Shown one piece after another: positions 8,838-17,709 of a stretch of DNA of 64,000 nt (the stretch's first letter is position 1; the number at the start of each line of letters is the position of its first letter). Position numbers and translations under genes: made by a program. Source of the stretch: Trueperella bernardiae (GTDB lineage: Bacteria; Actinomycetota; Actinomycetes; Actinomycetales; Actinomycetaceae); contig NZ_LNIZ01000002.1 in NCBI RefSeq assembly GCF_001469025.1, positions 248,001 through 312,000 of the forward strand, written 5' to 3'. The notes under the pieces are model-generated. The model was not told the origin of the DNA. It saw nothing but the letters and a program-made list of their open reading frames with translations, and ran no database searches.

Positions 8838-9203
8838 TTACTTCTTTCCGAATGATCTGCCGAAGAACGAAGTCTTCTTCGGCAGATCGTCGGTCCAGGC
8901 GTTTGCTGCCTGGGCGCTGGTCGGCCCAGTTCTGACACCGTCAGGGGCGGGGTGGGTGTAGGCAAAGTGCCGTGCGCGCACGGTGAACGCATCGTCGTCC
9001 CGGCCTACGGCCCCAACGGGACGCTGAAGTTCTTGAATGACCAGGTCCCCACCCACCTCGGCCAATGATTCGTCCTGACCATCCTCCACGAACGCAAAAC
9101 GAGACTTGTCAACAATAGGTTCGCCCCCGTCCAATTCCGCATCGCCGGACATCAGGTGTCGAACCAAGGTGCCATCAACAAACACCCGGTAACCCGCCGT
9201 TCG
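8838..9203 (-). pseudogene. 3' fragment of an unrecognised gene
   Basis: An open frame of about 120 codons on the minus strand with plausible coding character (GYRVFVDGTLVRHL, then RPVGAVGRDDDAFTVRARHF), ending in a basic tail (SFFGRSFGKK). I do not recognise the family. The likely coding text starts abruptly at about 9200, where sequence from a methyltransferase on the other strand begins, and a stop lies just upstream at 9204-9206. I infer a gene that lost its 5' part at a rearrangement; a short functional gene from the GTG at 9185 (115 residues) is the alternative. Confidence 0.4.
8854..8888. terminator. 14-bp perfect hairpin after the ABC operon
   Basis: The arms GATCTGCCGAAGAA (8854-8867) and TTCTTCGGCAGATC (8875-8888) pair perfectly around a 7-base loop (CGAAGTC). 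There is no U-tract on the plus strand. It may terminate the ABC operon, but it also encodes the end of the minus-strand open frame described next. Confidence 0.5.
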
Positions 9204-9716
9204 TTATCACGCCGGCCGCCGCGCGGGAGGGCGTGGGCAAGCTTGACTATCGGGACGCTGGGCTGGGCGTTGACCTCGTCATGCGCGAGCTGTTGCCCGT
9301 CACGTCCTACATCGAGATGTGGCTGCTTGACGGCGCGCTCACCCACGCCACCCTGACTCTGCCCTCTCGTACCGCGCGTGGCTGGCGGACTTCGGCGCGC
9401 GCAAGGTGACCCACATCGGCATGGGATATCTGGCCGTGGGCTGGGCGACGGCGTCGTGATCGCGCAAGAGCTACACGGAATGGCCCTGCCGAACCTGCAC
9501 AAGTACATGGAGCGGATCTGGGCCGGGCTGCGGCAGGAGGACTTGGCGAGGTTGGCGCCAGTGGCGCACGGGGAGCTGACCACGGCGCAGATCGTGTCCG
9601 CGCTGGCGGAAATATTGTCGGAGGCGCCGGATACGCTGGTGGAAAAGTTGATATCGAAAGTTGTTCAGCTCAAACAGTTGGGTATGCTGACTTTCGTCGA
9701 GCCGGTGGCGCTTTAG
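9191..9716 (+). pseudogene. Decayed class I SAM-dependent methyltransferase
   Basis: Remnants of one protein are spread over all three plus frames. From 9191: NPPFVITPAAAREGVGKLDY, the NPPF/Y motif IV of glutamine/adenine-type methyltransferases. From about 9370, in the next frame: YRAWLADFGARKVTHIGMGY. From about 9440, in the third frame: a C-terminal winged-helix-like segment ending LVEKLISKVVQLKQLGMLTF. The whole N-terminal half is absent. Actinobacteria commonly carry a two-domain methyltransferase (Rv3647c type) just upstream of topA, exactly this position. At least two frameshifts plus deletions make it non-functional, barring sequencing errors. Confidence 0.72.
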
Positions 9717-9765
9717 CCGGCGTTTACGTTCAATCTCGCCGCGGGGCGAATAGAAAGAGGAATCA

Positions 9766-12495
9766 ATGACGAAGCTTGTCATCGTCGAGTCTCCTGCCAA
9801 GGCGCGCACGATCGGGAACTATGTGGGTTCCGATTTCGTGGTCGAGGCGTCCATTGGGCATATTCGTGACCTCCCGCGCCCATCGGAGCTGCCAGCCGAG
9901 ATGAAGAAAGGCAGTTTCGGCAAGTTTGCCGTGGACGTGGAGCACGATTTTGAGCCCTATTACGTGGTGAATGCGGACAAGAAAAAGAAGGTCGCCGAGC
10001 TGAAGAAAGCGCTCAAGGATGCCGACACGCTCTACCTCGCAACCGATGAGGACCGCGAGGGTGAGGCGATCGCGTGGCACCTGCTCGAGGTGCTGAAGCC
10101 GAAGGTGCCGGTCAAGCGCATGGTCTTCCACGAGATCACGAAGGAAGCGATCACCCGCGCGCTGGATAACACCCGTGATATCGACACACAGCTGGTGGAT
10201 GCCCAGGAAACGCGCCGCATCCTTGACCGGCTGGTGGGGTATGAGGTCTCGCCGTTGCTGTGGCGCAAGGTGGCGCCGGGGTTGTCAGCGGGGCGCGTGC
10301 AGTCGGTGACCACCCGCCTGGTGGTGGAGCGCGAGCGGGAGCGTATGAAGTTCGTGCCGGCCTCGTACTGGGACGTGACGGTCAGCCATGACAAAGGAGG
10401 CCAGCCGTTCGAGTCGAAGCTGTATGCGGTGGACGGCGTGCGGATCGCGTCGGGCAAGGATTTTGGCGACGACGGTTGGCTGACCGCCAAGTCGGAAAAG
10501 GCGGGCGTGGCCACGCTGTCGGCCGAGCAGGCGGAGCAGGTGGCGAAGGCGATCGAGGCGGCGTCGGCGTACGTGGCCTCGGTGGAGACGAAGCCGTACC
10601 GCAGGCGGCCGGCGGCGCCATTTACCACTTCCACTCTGCAACAGGAGGCCTCGCGCAAGTTGCACCTTTCGGCGCGTGACACGATGCGGGTGGCCCAGGC
10701 GCTGTACGAAAACGGCTTTATCACCTACATGCGAACGGATTCGACCAACCTGTCCACCGAGGCGATCTCGGCGGCGCGGCGCCAGGTGCAGGAACTGTAC
10801 GGCGCGGACTACCTGCCGGAAAAGCCGCGGCTTTATACGTCGAAGGCGAAAGGCGCCCAGGAGGCGCATGAGGCGATCCGACCGGCGGGCGATTCGTTCC
10901 GCACGCCCCAGCAGGTGGCGAACGAGCTGCGCGGGCGGGAGTTTCAGCTGTACGAGCTGATCTGGAAGCGCACGGTCGCCTCCCAGATGGCGGATGCCAC
11001 GGGCTCCACCGCGTCGGTGCGGTTGGTGGTGGACGTGCAGGCCGGGGGCGTGCAGGAAGCCACGCTGGCGGCGTCGGGAACGATCATCACCTTCCGCGGA
11101 TTCCTCGCGGCGTACGAGGAGGGCCGGGACAAGAAGCGCTATGAGGACAAGGAGTCGGAGGCGCGGCTGCCGGACCTGGCCGAGGGCGAAGAGGTGGCGA
11201 ATCTGCAGGCCACGGCCGAGGGCCATGAGACCACCCCACCCCCGCGCTACACGGAGGCCTCGCTGGTGCGAACGCTGGAGGAACGCGGAATCGGGCGCCC
11301 GTCCACGTACGCTTCCACGATCTCCACAGTGATCGACCGCGGGTACGTGGACAAGAAGGGCAGCGCGTTGGTGCCCACGTGGACGGCGTTCTCGGTGGTG
11401 CGCCTGCTGGAGGACAACCTGCCTGAGCTCATTGATTACGACTTCACGGCGGAGATGGAATCCGACCTGGACGACATCGCCGCAGGCCACAAGAGCCGCG
11501 TGGACTACCTAGGCGGCTTCTACTTTGGTACGGGCGGCGCGGGCGAGGGCGCGGCTGGTGGTGGCGCTGGCGGCGGTCTGCACGGGCAGGTGGACGGGCT
11601 AGGCGATATTGACGCCCGGGCGGTCAACACGATCGACTTGTCGGAGCAGGTGGCGGTGCGCGTGGGGCGCTACGGGCCCTACCTGGAGGAGACCGTGGAC
11701 GGCGCGGTGACGCGGCGGGCCAACATCCCGCCGGAGGTCACGCCGGATGAGCTGACGATCGAGAAGGCCAAGGAGCTGCTGGACTCCGCGATGCAGGAGG
11801 ACCGGGAGCTGGGCAAGGATCCGGACACCGGCTACTCGATCGTGGTCAAGGACGGGCGCTTTGGGCCCTACGTGTCGGAGGTGTTGCCGGAGGACGCGGT
11901 GGCCTACACGCCCACGGGCAAGGTATCGAAGGTCAAGCCCAAGCCGAAGACAGCCTCGCTGTTCGCCTCGATGAGCCCGGACACGGTGACGATTGACGAC
12001 GCGCTGCGTCTGCTGTCCTTGCCGCGTGAGGTGGGCGAGTCGAACGGGGAGATGATCGTGGCCACGAACGGGCGGTACGGCCCGTACATGAAGCGCGGGT
12101 CGGACTCGCGGTCGTTGGAGAGCGAGGACCAGATCTTCTCCATCACGCTGGAGGAGGCGGAGGAGATCTTCTCCAAGCCGAAGGTGCGCGGGCAGCGCCA
12201 GGCGCGCCCGCCGCTGGCAGAGCTGGGGACTGACCCGGTGTCGGGCGGAAAGATCCTGCTCAGGGACGGGCGCTTCGGCCCGTATGTGACCGACGGGGAG
12301 ACCAACGCCTCCCTGCCGCGTTCGGAGGATATCAACCAGATCACCCCGGAGCGCGCCCAGGAGCTGCTGGTTCAGCGCCGGCTGAAGATTGCCGAGCAGG
12401 GCGGGCCGAAGGCGCGCAATAAGACGCGGCGGACGGTGAGCAAGTCAGGGGCTAAGAAGGCACCGGCGAAGAAGACGGCAGCGAAGAAGAAGTAG
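9766..12495 (+). CDS. topA: DNA topoisomerase I (type IA)
   Basis: This 909-residue enzyme relaxes negatively supercoiled DNA. It shows the TOPRIM start (KLVIVESPAKARTIGNYVG) and the acidic triad region (LATDEDREGEAIAWHLLE). The catalytic tyrosine is Y321 in GFITYMRTDSTNLS. Instead of zinc fingers it has the actinobacterial C-terminal repeats (RYGPYLEE, RFGPYVSE, RYGPYMKR, RFGPYVTD) and a Lys/Ala-rich DNA-binding tail. A Gly/Ala-rich insert of about 25 residues (near residue 587) is unusual. The start follows GAAAGAGG. Confidence 0.97.
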   Translation: MTKLVIVESPAKARTIGNYVGSDFVVEASIGHIRDLPRPSELPAEMKKGSFGKFAVDVEHDFEPYYVVNADKKKKVAELKKALKDADTLYLATDEDREGEAIAWHLLEVLKPKVPVKRMVFHEITKEAITRALDNTRDIDTQLVDAQETRRILDRLVGYEVSPLLWRKVAPGLSAGRVQSVTTRLVVERERERMKFVPASYWDVTVSHDKGGQPFESKLYAVDGVRIASGKDFGDDGWLTAKSEKAGVATLSAEQAEQVAKAIEAASAYVASVETKPYRRRPAAPFTTSTLQQEASRKLHLSARDTMRVAQALYENGFITYMRTDSTNLSTEAISAARRQVQELYGADYLPEKPRLYTSKAKGAQEAHEAIRPAGDSFRTPQQVANELRGREFQLYELIWKRTVASQMADATGSTASVRLVVDVQAGGVQEATLAASGTIITFRGFLAAYEEGRDKKRYEDKESEARLPDLAEGEEVANLQATAEGHETTPPPRYTEASLVRTLEERGIGRPSTYASTISTVIDRGYVDKKGSALVPTWTAFSVVRLLEDNLPELIDYDFTAEMESDLDDIAAGHKSRVDYLGGFYFGTGGAGEGAAGGGAGGGLHGQVDGLGDIDARAVNTIDLSEQVAVRVGRYGPYLEETVDGAVTRRANIPPEVTPDELTIEKAKELLDSAMQEDRELGKDPDTGYSIVVKDGRFGPYVSEVLPEDAVAYTPTGKVSKVKPKPKTASLFASMSPDTVTIDDALRLLSLPREVGESNGEMIVATNGRYGPYMKRGSDSRSLESEDQIFSITLEEAEEIFSKPKVRGQRQARPPLAELGTDPVSGGKILLRDGRFGPYVTDGETNASLPRSEDINQITPERAQELLVQRRLKIAEQGGPKARNKTRRTVSKSGAKKAPAKKTAAKKK

Positions 12496-12564
12496 GCGGC
12501 TGGCGGCCGCGCTGGGCGCGGCTCATGATGGCGGCGGGAAGTAGTCGACGGGAAGTAGGAAGCG

Positions 12565-13320
12565 ATGGGCCTGTTCATTTCCTTCGAGGGCGGGGACGGC
12601 AGCGGTAAGTCCACGCAGGTACGCGTGCTCGCAGCCTGGCTGGAGGAGACGGGGCGCGACGTCGTCGTCACGCGCGAGCCCGGCGGCACGAAGATGGGCA
12701 ACGCGATCCGTGAGTTGCTGTTGCACGGGGAGGACATGGGCCCGCGAGCGGAGGCGCTGCTGTATGCGGCGGACCGCTCGCATCACGTGCAGTCGAAGGT
12801 GCGCCCGGCGCTGGAGCGCGGGGCGGTGGTGGTGACCGACCGCTACTTGGATTCGTCGGTGGCCTACCAGGGCGCGGCGCGGGAGCTGGGCACTGAGGAG
12901 GTGCGTGAGCTGTCGCTGTGGGCTGTGGGCGGGTTGCTGCCCGATGTGACGTTCCTGCTCGACCTGCCCGCTGAGGACGCCGCGCGGCGCGCCGCGGCGC
13001 GCGCTGGAGGAACGGCGGGTGAGGGCTCGGGTGCCGGCGAGTCCCCCGGACTGGACCGGCTCGAGCGCGCGGGCCAGGAGTTTCACGACGCCGTCCGCGC
13101 CCAGTACCGCCTGCTCGCCGCCCGCGAGCCGCAGAGGTTTTACACGTTAGACGCCCGTCGGCCGGTGGAAGATTTGGCGGAGGAGATTCGCGAGGTCGTG
13201 GTGGGGATGTTCGAGGAACGCCGGCAGAGGCCGGGAGCCACGGCGGACGGCGCTGGGGGCATGCGCGGCGACGAGGGCGCGGACGGCGTCGTTGGCGGGC
13301 CGGGAGGCGAGCGCGCGTGA
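12565..13320 (+). CDS. tmk: Thymidylate kinase
   Basis: Converts dTMP to dTDP for DNA synthesis. P-loop FEGGDGSGKST at residues 7-17, the VTREPGG motif and the DRY motif (VTDRYLDSSVAYQG) are present. At 251 residues it is longer than the usual 205-215; the excess is a Gly/Ala/Arg-rich linker near residue 150 and a C-terminal tail of about 35 residues of low complexity (PGATADGAGGMRGDEGAD). The stop overlaps the GTG of holB, a common tmk-holB pairing. Confidence 0.95.
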   Translation: MGLFISFEGGDGSGKSTQVRVLAAWLEETGRDVVVTREPGGTKMGNAIRELLLHGEDMGPRAEALLYAADRSHHVQSKVRPALERGAVVVTDRYLDSSVAYQGAARELGTEEVRELSLWAVGGLLPDVTFLLDLPAEDAARRAAARAGGTAGEGSGAGESPGLDRLERAGQEFHDAVRAQYRLLAAREPQRFYTLDARRPVEDLAEEIREVVVGMFEERRQRPGATADGAGGMRGDEGADGVVGGPGGERA

Positions 13321-14501
13321 GCGTCTTTGATGAGCTGGTCGGACAGCAGGAGGCGGTGGCGGACCTGACGCGCGCCGTTAAGGCGGCGCGGAAGATCGCG
13401 GGTGCGGGATTTGGCTCGGCGCGGGGGAACTCGGCGATGAGCCACGCCTGGCTGATGACGGGCCCGCCGGGGTCGGGCCGCTCACTCGCGGCTCGCGCGT
13501 TCGCGGCCGCCCTCCAGTGCACGGGCCCTACCCCGGGGTGCGGGGAGTGCTCCCAGTGCAAGGCCGTGATGGCGGGCCAGCACCCGGATGTGAGCTCGTT
13601 GTCGACTGACCTGGTGACAATCAAGGCCGACGAGGTGCGCGCCTACGTGGCTAGCTCTTATCAGGCGCCGGGGAGTGGATCATGGAAGGTGTTCATCATT
13701 GAGGACGCGGACCGGATGGTCGAGCGCACCACGAACGTCCTGCTCAAGGCGATTGAGGAGCCCGGCCCGCGCACGGTCTGGCTGTTGTGTACGGCGGCGG
13801 TGGCCGACGTTCTGCCCACGATCCGCTCCCGGTGTCGGAACGTCAACCTGGTGACGCCGGCGGTGGACGAGGTGGCGCGCCTGCTCGTGGAGCGCGAGGG
13901 CGTTGAGCCGGAGGCGGCGCTCGTGGCGGCGCAGGCCGCGCAGTCGCACATTGGGGTTGCGAAGGCGCTGGCCACGGACCCGGAGGCCGCGGGGCTGCGA
14001 AAGAAGACCCTAGACGCGCTGGCGTCGATCCACGGGGTGGGGGATGCGGCCGTGGCCGCGTGGATGCTGGTGGACCCGGAACTCATGGGTGTCAGCAACA
14101 CGAAGCGGGACAAGGAGTCCGAGGAGCGTGAGGAGGCTGAGCGTCTCGCCGCACTGGGCCTGGAGGCCGGAGCGCGGGTGCCGGCGGCGGTGCGGAGCCA
14201 GGTGAAGGCGACCAGCGTCGATTCTAAGCGCCGCGCCACGCGCACGCTCCACGACATGATTGACCGCGAGCTGACCTACATGATCTCCTTCTACCGTGAC
14301 GTGGTGGCCGTGCAGCTGGGCGCCCAGGTGTCGCTCATTAACGGCGACTATGCGCAGGCGATCCAGAAGGTCTCGGCGGGGATCGGCCCGTCCGAGGCGC
14401 TGTACCGCATAGACACGCTGAGCGAGGCCCGCGAGCGCCTGCGCTCCAACGTGGCCCCGCAGCTGCTCATGGAGGCGGCGCTGTCGGCGATGCGGCAGTA
14501 G
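13317..14501 (+). CDS. holB: DNA polymerase III subunit delta'
   Basis: A 394-residue clamp-loader subunit of the AAA+ family. It has the zinc-binding cysteines (CTGPTPGCGECSQC), the delta'-type P-loop GPPGSGRS with Arg replacing the Walker Lys, and the SRC motif (IRSRCRNV). It starts at a GTG overlapping the tmk stop (GTGA). Replication role at the sliding-clamp loader is established for the family. Confidence 0.93.
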   Translation: MSVFDELVGQQEAVADLTRAVKAARKIAGAGFGSARGNSAMSHAWLMTGPPGSGRSLAARAFAAALQCTGPTPGCGECSQCKAVMAGQHPDVSSLSTDLVTIKADEVRAYVASSYQAPGSGSWKVFIIEDADRMVERTTNVLLKAIEEPGPRTVWLLCTAAVADVLPTIRSRCRNVNLVTPAVDEVARLLVEREGVEPEAALVAAQAAQSHIGVAKALATDPEAAGLRKKTLDALASIHGVGDAAVAAWMLVDPELMGVSNTKRDKESEEREEAERLAALGLEAGARVPAAVRSQVKATSVDSKRRATRTLHDMIDRELTYMISFYRDVVAVQLGAQVSLINGDYAQAIQKVSAGIGPSEALYRIDTLSEARERLRSNVAPQLLMEAALSAMRQ

Positions 14502-14635
14502 GCGCGGGCGAGCGGCGTGGGGCGGGCCGGGCGTCGTCGTCGAGAAGTTTTCCACAACGGGGCTTGCGGGGCCGCAACCCCCGAATGCGCCCGTTGGCGA
14601 AGACTGCGGTGCGAGCCATGCGATAGATTGGCTGT

Positions 14636-16189
14636 GTGAAGAAGCTTCAGATGATGTCCTTGTGTGCCGCGGCGAGCCTGCTCGTGGCGTGCTCGTCCGG
14701 TGGTCAGAATGCTGGCCCGTCAACGTCGCCTGCGCCGGAGCCCACGAACGTTGCGGGTGCGGTGGCGATCCAGGCGGAGATGCCGGCGGCGCCGGCCGGC
14801 CTGGAGGAGTTCTACGACCAGGAAGTGGAGTGGAGCGCCTGCGGTAGCGGGTTTGAGTGCGCCGAGGCGACCGTGCCGCTCGACTACGACAACCCGGGCG
14901 GGAAGACCATCACGATCTCGATGAAGAAGATGCTGGCCACGGGTGATCCGATCGGCACGCTGTTCGTCAACCCGGGTGGGCCGGGCGGGTCGGCTCTGGA
15001 CATGGTCGACCAGGCGAATCTCTATTTCTCGGACCAAATCCTGGCCAACTTCGACATCGTGGGTGCGGACCCGCGTGGGGTGGGGGAGTCGACGCCGGTT
15101 GACTGCCTCGACGACGCCGACCTGGCCGCCTACCTCGACACCTCCTACCCGGACACCCCCGAGGGCAAGGCGCAGGCCAAGGTGGACACGGAGAAGCTCG
15201 TGGCCGGGTGTAAGGATAAGTCGGGGGACTTGTTGGAGTTCGTGGGCACGCGCTCTGCCGCGAAAGACTTGGACGTGTTGCGCCAGGTGGTGGGCGATCC
15301 GAAGCTGTACTACGTGGGTTTCTCGTATGGCACCAGCCTGGGCGGCATGTATGCGGAGCTGTTCCCGGGCAACGTGGGGCGCATGATCCTCGACGGCGCG
15401 GTGGACGATTCGATCTCCAGCTTCGACCAGGCGAAGGCCCAGGTGGTGGGCTTCACCGAGGCGTTTGACGCCTACCTGCAGCACTGTGTGGAGGGCGGCA
15501 AGTGTGCGCTAGGTGCCACGGTGGATGAGGGCTGGGCGAAGCTGGCCGAGCTGACCGACCAGATCAAGGAAAAGCCCGTGTCCGCCGGCTCGGGCCGGGT
15601 GCTAGGCGAGACGGGCTTTTTCTACGGCATCATCACCCCGCTCTACGACGACTCGCTGTGGTTCGCGCTCGACGCGGGTTTTGACAGCCTCATTCACGAC
15701 GACGACGGCTCGATCTTCGCCCTCCTGTTCGACCAGTACATGGGCCGCGAGGGCGATAAGTTCGTCAACAACATGTTCGAGGCGAACTTCGCGATCAGTT
15801 GCGCTGACACGCACGTGGAGGGCACGGAGGCCGACTGGGACAGGATGTCGGATGAGCTGAAGGAGATCTCCCCGGTGTTCGGCGCCGCGATGGGCTATTC
15901 CGAGTACGCCTGCCAGATCATGCCGGGCGGCGAGGACGGGTCGCTGGGGCCGTTCGTGGCGGCGGGGTCGGACCCGATCGTGGTAGTTGGAACGACGGGC
16001 GACCCGGCCACCCCGTACGAGTGGGGCAAGGCGTTCGCCGACAACCTGGAAAATTCACGGTTCGTGACCTGGGAAGGCGAGGGGCACACGGCTTACAGCC
16101 GTGCGGGCGAGTGCATCTCCCAGCCGCTCGATCAGTATCTGCTCACGGGCGAGGCCCCCGAGGACGGGCTGACCTGCCCGGCCGAATAG
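14636..16189 (+). CDS. Secreted lipoprotein alpha/beta hydrolase (S33, TAP-like)
   Basis: A 517-residue exported hydrolase. The signal peptide ends in a lipobox (LLVACSS; lipidated Cys19), followed by a Ser/Pro linker. The oxyanion region is NPGGPGGSALDMV. The nucleophile is Ser230 in GFSYGTSLGG and the C-terminal TAP-like domain holds TTGDPATPYEWG and the His of EGEGHTAY. The family includes tripeptidyl-aminopeptidases and related actinobacterial esterases or proteases (compare mycobacterial CaeA/Hip1). The GTG at 14636 gives the complete signal peptide. The substrate is unknown. Confidence 0.88.
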   Translation: MKKLQMMSLCAAASLLVACSSGGQNAGPSTSPAPEPTNVAGAVAIQAEMPAAPAGLEEFYDQEVEWSACGSGFECAEATVPLDYDNPGGKTITISMKKMLATGDPIGTLFVNPGGPGGSALDMVDQANLYFSDQILANFDIVGADPRGVGESTPVDCLDDADLAAYLDTSYPDTPEGKAQAKVDTEKLVAGCKDKSGDLLEFVGTRSAAKDLDVLRQVVGDPKLYYVGFSYGTSLGGMYAELFPGNVGRMILDGAVDDSISSFDQAKAQVVGFTEAFDAYLQHCVEGGKCALGATVDEGWAKLAELTDQIKEKPVSAGSGRVLGETGFFYGIITPLYDDSLWFALDAGFDSLIHDDDGSIFALLFDQYMGREGDKFVNNMFEANFAISCADTHVEGTEADWDRMSDELKEISPVFGAAMGYSEYACQIMPGGEDGSLGPFVAAGSDPIVVVGTTGDPATPYEWGKAFADNLENSRFVTWEGEGHTAYSRAGECISQPLDQYLLTGEAPEDGLTCPAE

Positions 16190-16252
16190 GCGGCATAGAT
16201 CACGTCCGGCTATTTGGTAAACGGGGGAGCAGTTCGATAAATTGAACTGCAG

Positions 16253-16325
16253 GCCGCCTTAGCTCAGTCGGCAGAGCGTCTCACTCGTAATGAGAAGGTC
16301 GAGAGTTCGATTCTCTCAGGCGGCT
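16253..16325 (+). tRNA. tRNA-Thr (CGT)
   Basis: A 73-base cloverleaf. The acceptor stem GCCGCCT pairs with AGGCGGC and the discriminator is T. The D arm is AGCTCAGTCGGCAGAGC. The anticodon stem is TCTCA/TGAGA with loop CTCGTAA, anticodon CGT. The T arm is GAGAGTTCGATTCTCTC. CCA is not encoded. A 7-bp inverted repeat (GCAGTTC/GAACTGC, 16229-16250) sits just upstream. The 3' end is not duplicated nearby, so nothing suggests its use as an integration site here. Confidence 0.96.
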
Positions 16326-16330
16326 CGGCT

Positions 16331-16369
16331 AGCCCGGCAACCATTCGTGGTTGCCGGGCTTTTGTTTGT
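16331..16369 (+). terminator. Intrinsic terminator of tRNA-Thr
   Basis: AGCCCGGCAACCA (16331-16343) pairs perfectly with TGGTTGCCGGGCT (16348-16360) around a TTCG tetraloop and is followed by TTTGTTTG. It is a textbook rho-independent terminator 5 bp after the tRNA. Confidence 0.93.
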
Positions 16370-16375
16370 CCGGCT

Positions 16376-16545
16376 CTACGTACCGGGGCAAGATCGGGTG
16401 AGGAGCTCAGCGATGAGGACTCCCTCCTGGCCGATGAGGTCGGCGACGAGGGCGATCGTGATGGCCGGGTAGCCGTGGCGGATCAGTTCCAGGTTCATGA
16501 GGGTGCAGCCGGGGCGCCCTGCCTGGCGTTGTGCCCGGGCCGGAC
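16376..16545 (-). pseudogene. Possible remnant of a Fic-domain protein
   Basis: On the minus strand the text MNLELIRHGYPAITI (from 16498) resembles the helix that follows the Fic motif in Fic/DOC proteins (typically NGRTARLLMN-LxLMRAGYPP). The preceding codons, in shifted frames, give GHNARQGAP, which could be a decayed DGNGRTARL. The frame ends after about 40 codons at 16376 and no upstream half of the gene is found. This is a weak, short match. Confidence 0.3.
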
Positions 16546-16588
16546 GGCGTCGGGAAAATTTGTCGGAGGGAGATTGTAGAGTGGTGGC

Positions 16589-17641
16589 ATGTACGTCGCA
16601 CAGCAACATGCCATGGATCGCGCCGCCGCCCTCGGGTTTGCCGGGAGCATCGGCGTGGGGCAGCTCGTGTCCGTTGGGGCCGGGGGCCTCAACGCCACGT
16701 ATCTGCCGTTCAATATTGTGGAGTGCGGGGGCAAGGTGGTGGCCCAGTTCCACCTGAACCGGGTCAACCCGCAGTGGCGGGACGCGGGGGAGGCGATGCT
16801 GATCGTCCAGGGGCCGAGCGCACACGTGTCGGGCCTGGACCTCCCGGCCGAGCGCCCCGGCGCTAAGCTGCCCACCGTGCCCACGCTCAACTACGTCACG
16901 GTCCACCTCAGGGGCTCGCTCTCGATTCACGACGACACGGCGTGGAAGCAAGCTCATCTCACCGCGCTGGTGGAGCACTTCGAGCGTGAATGGCGGGTGG
17001 GGCAGCACACGTCCTATGAACTCGTGCACGCGGCGTTCGCGGCGATGGTGGGCGTGGAGCTGGAGGTCGCCGAGGTGATCGGGAAGGCGAAGTTGAGCCA
17101 GAACCTGTCGGCGGAGGGGATCGCGGAAACGGCGCGGCACCTACGGGAGCGCGACGAGTCGGCGTGCCCGGTGGCGGACCTCATGGAGGAAATCGCCATC
17201 CCCTGGGCGAAGGAGCGGGAAGGCCGGGTGGAAGGCGCGCGCAAGCTGCCGATCGCGTGGGATAAGAAGGAGGATCCGCGGCGGTACGTGGTTGACTACG
17301 GCTGGCTGTGGGAAGAACCCCCGCATAATGACGGCACGCCGGCCGTGCTGCGACTGGTGTTGACCGACGGGGCGGAGACGAACGCGAGGGCTGCTGCCGA
17401 GGAGTGGCTCGCCGGGCTTCCCCAGGATGGCGGGATGCCGGGCCGTGGAGGATGGGCCGTGAAGGGCGGCGTCGTCGAATGCGAGCACGCGGGAGCCGTC
17501 GGGCTGGATCTGGTCTCCGCCGGGGAAGACGTGGCGGACGGGATCTCGGCCGCAGCCGAGGACGCGTTCGCGAATCTCATCGCCAGTACCGACCTGGGCG
17601 TGCGATGGGAACAGCTCCCACGCGAGGAGTCCCACAAATAG
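16589..17641 (+). CDS. PaiB-like FMN-binding protein with C-terminal extension
   Basis: The first 205 residues match the PaiB family of split-barrel FMN-binding negative regulators: MYVAQQHAMDR start, GLNATYLPFNI, VNPQWRDAGEAMLIVQGPSAH, LNYVTVHLRG and the C-terminal KAKLSQNLSAEG. PaiB proteins are usually about 200-220 residues. Here about 145 further residues follow (from about 206), with no family I recognise. The extension is in the same uninterrupted frame, so it is a real fusion or a lineage-specific domain. Function beyond flavin binding is inference. Confidence 0.75.
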   Translation: MYVAQQHAMDRAAALGFAGSIGVGQLVSVGAGGLNATYLPFNIVECGGKVVAQFHLNRVNPQWRDAGEAMLIVQGPSAHVSGLDLPAERPGAKLPTVPTLNYVTVHLRGSLSIHDDTAWKQAHLTALVEHFEREWRVGQHTSYELVHAAFAAMVGVELEVAEVIGKAKLSQNLSAEGIAETARHLRERDESACPVADLMEEIAIPWAKEREGRVEGARKLPIAWDKKEDPRRYVVDYGWLWEEPPHNDGTPAVLRLVLTDGAETNARAAAEEWLAGLPQDGGMPGRGGWAVKGGVVECEHAGAVGLDLVSAGEDVADGISAAAEDAFANLIASTDLGVRWEQLPREESHK

Positions 17642-17709
17642 GGGCCCGCAAAACGATAGAATGAAAGGGATGCGCGAAAACGCGTAACCTCTCCAAGAGA
17701 AGGAACAAT

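Noticed and set aside
10285-11490. Long open frame antisense to topA (about 400 codons)
   Set aside because: It mirrors GC-rich topA codons, is Arg/His/Leu-biased, has no ribosome site and no recognisable domain.
16253-16325. tRNA-Thr as an integration site for the islands
   Set aside because: Its 3' end is not repeated elsewhere that I can see, and the accessory region begins 18 kb away.
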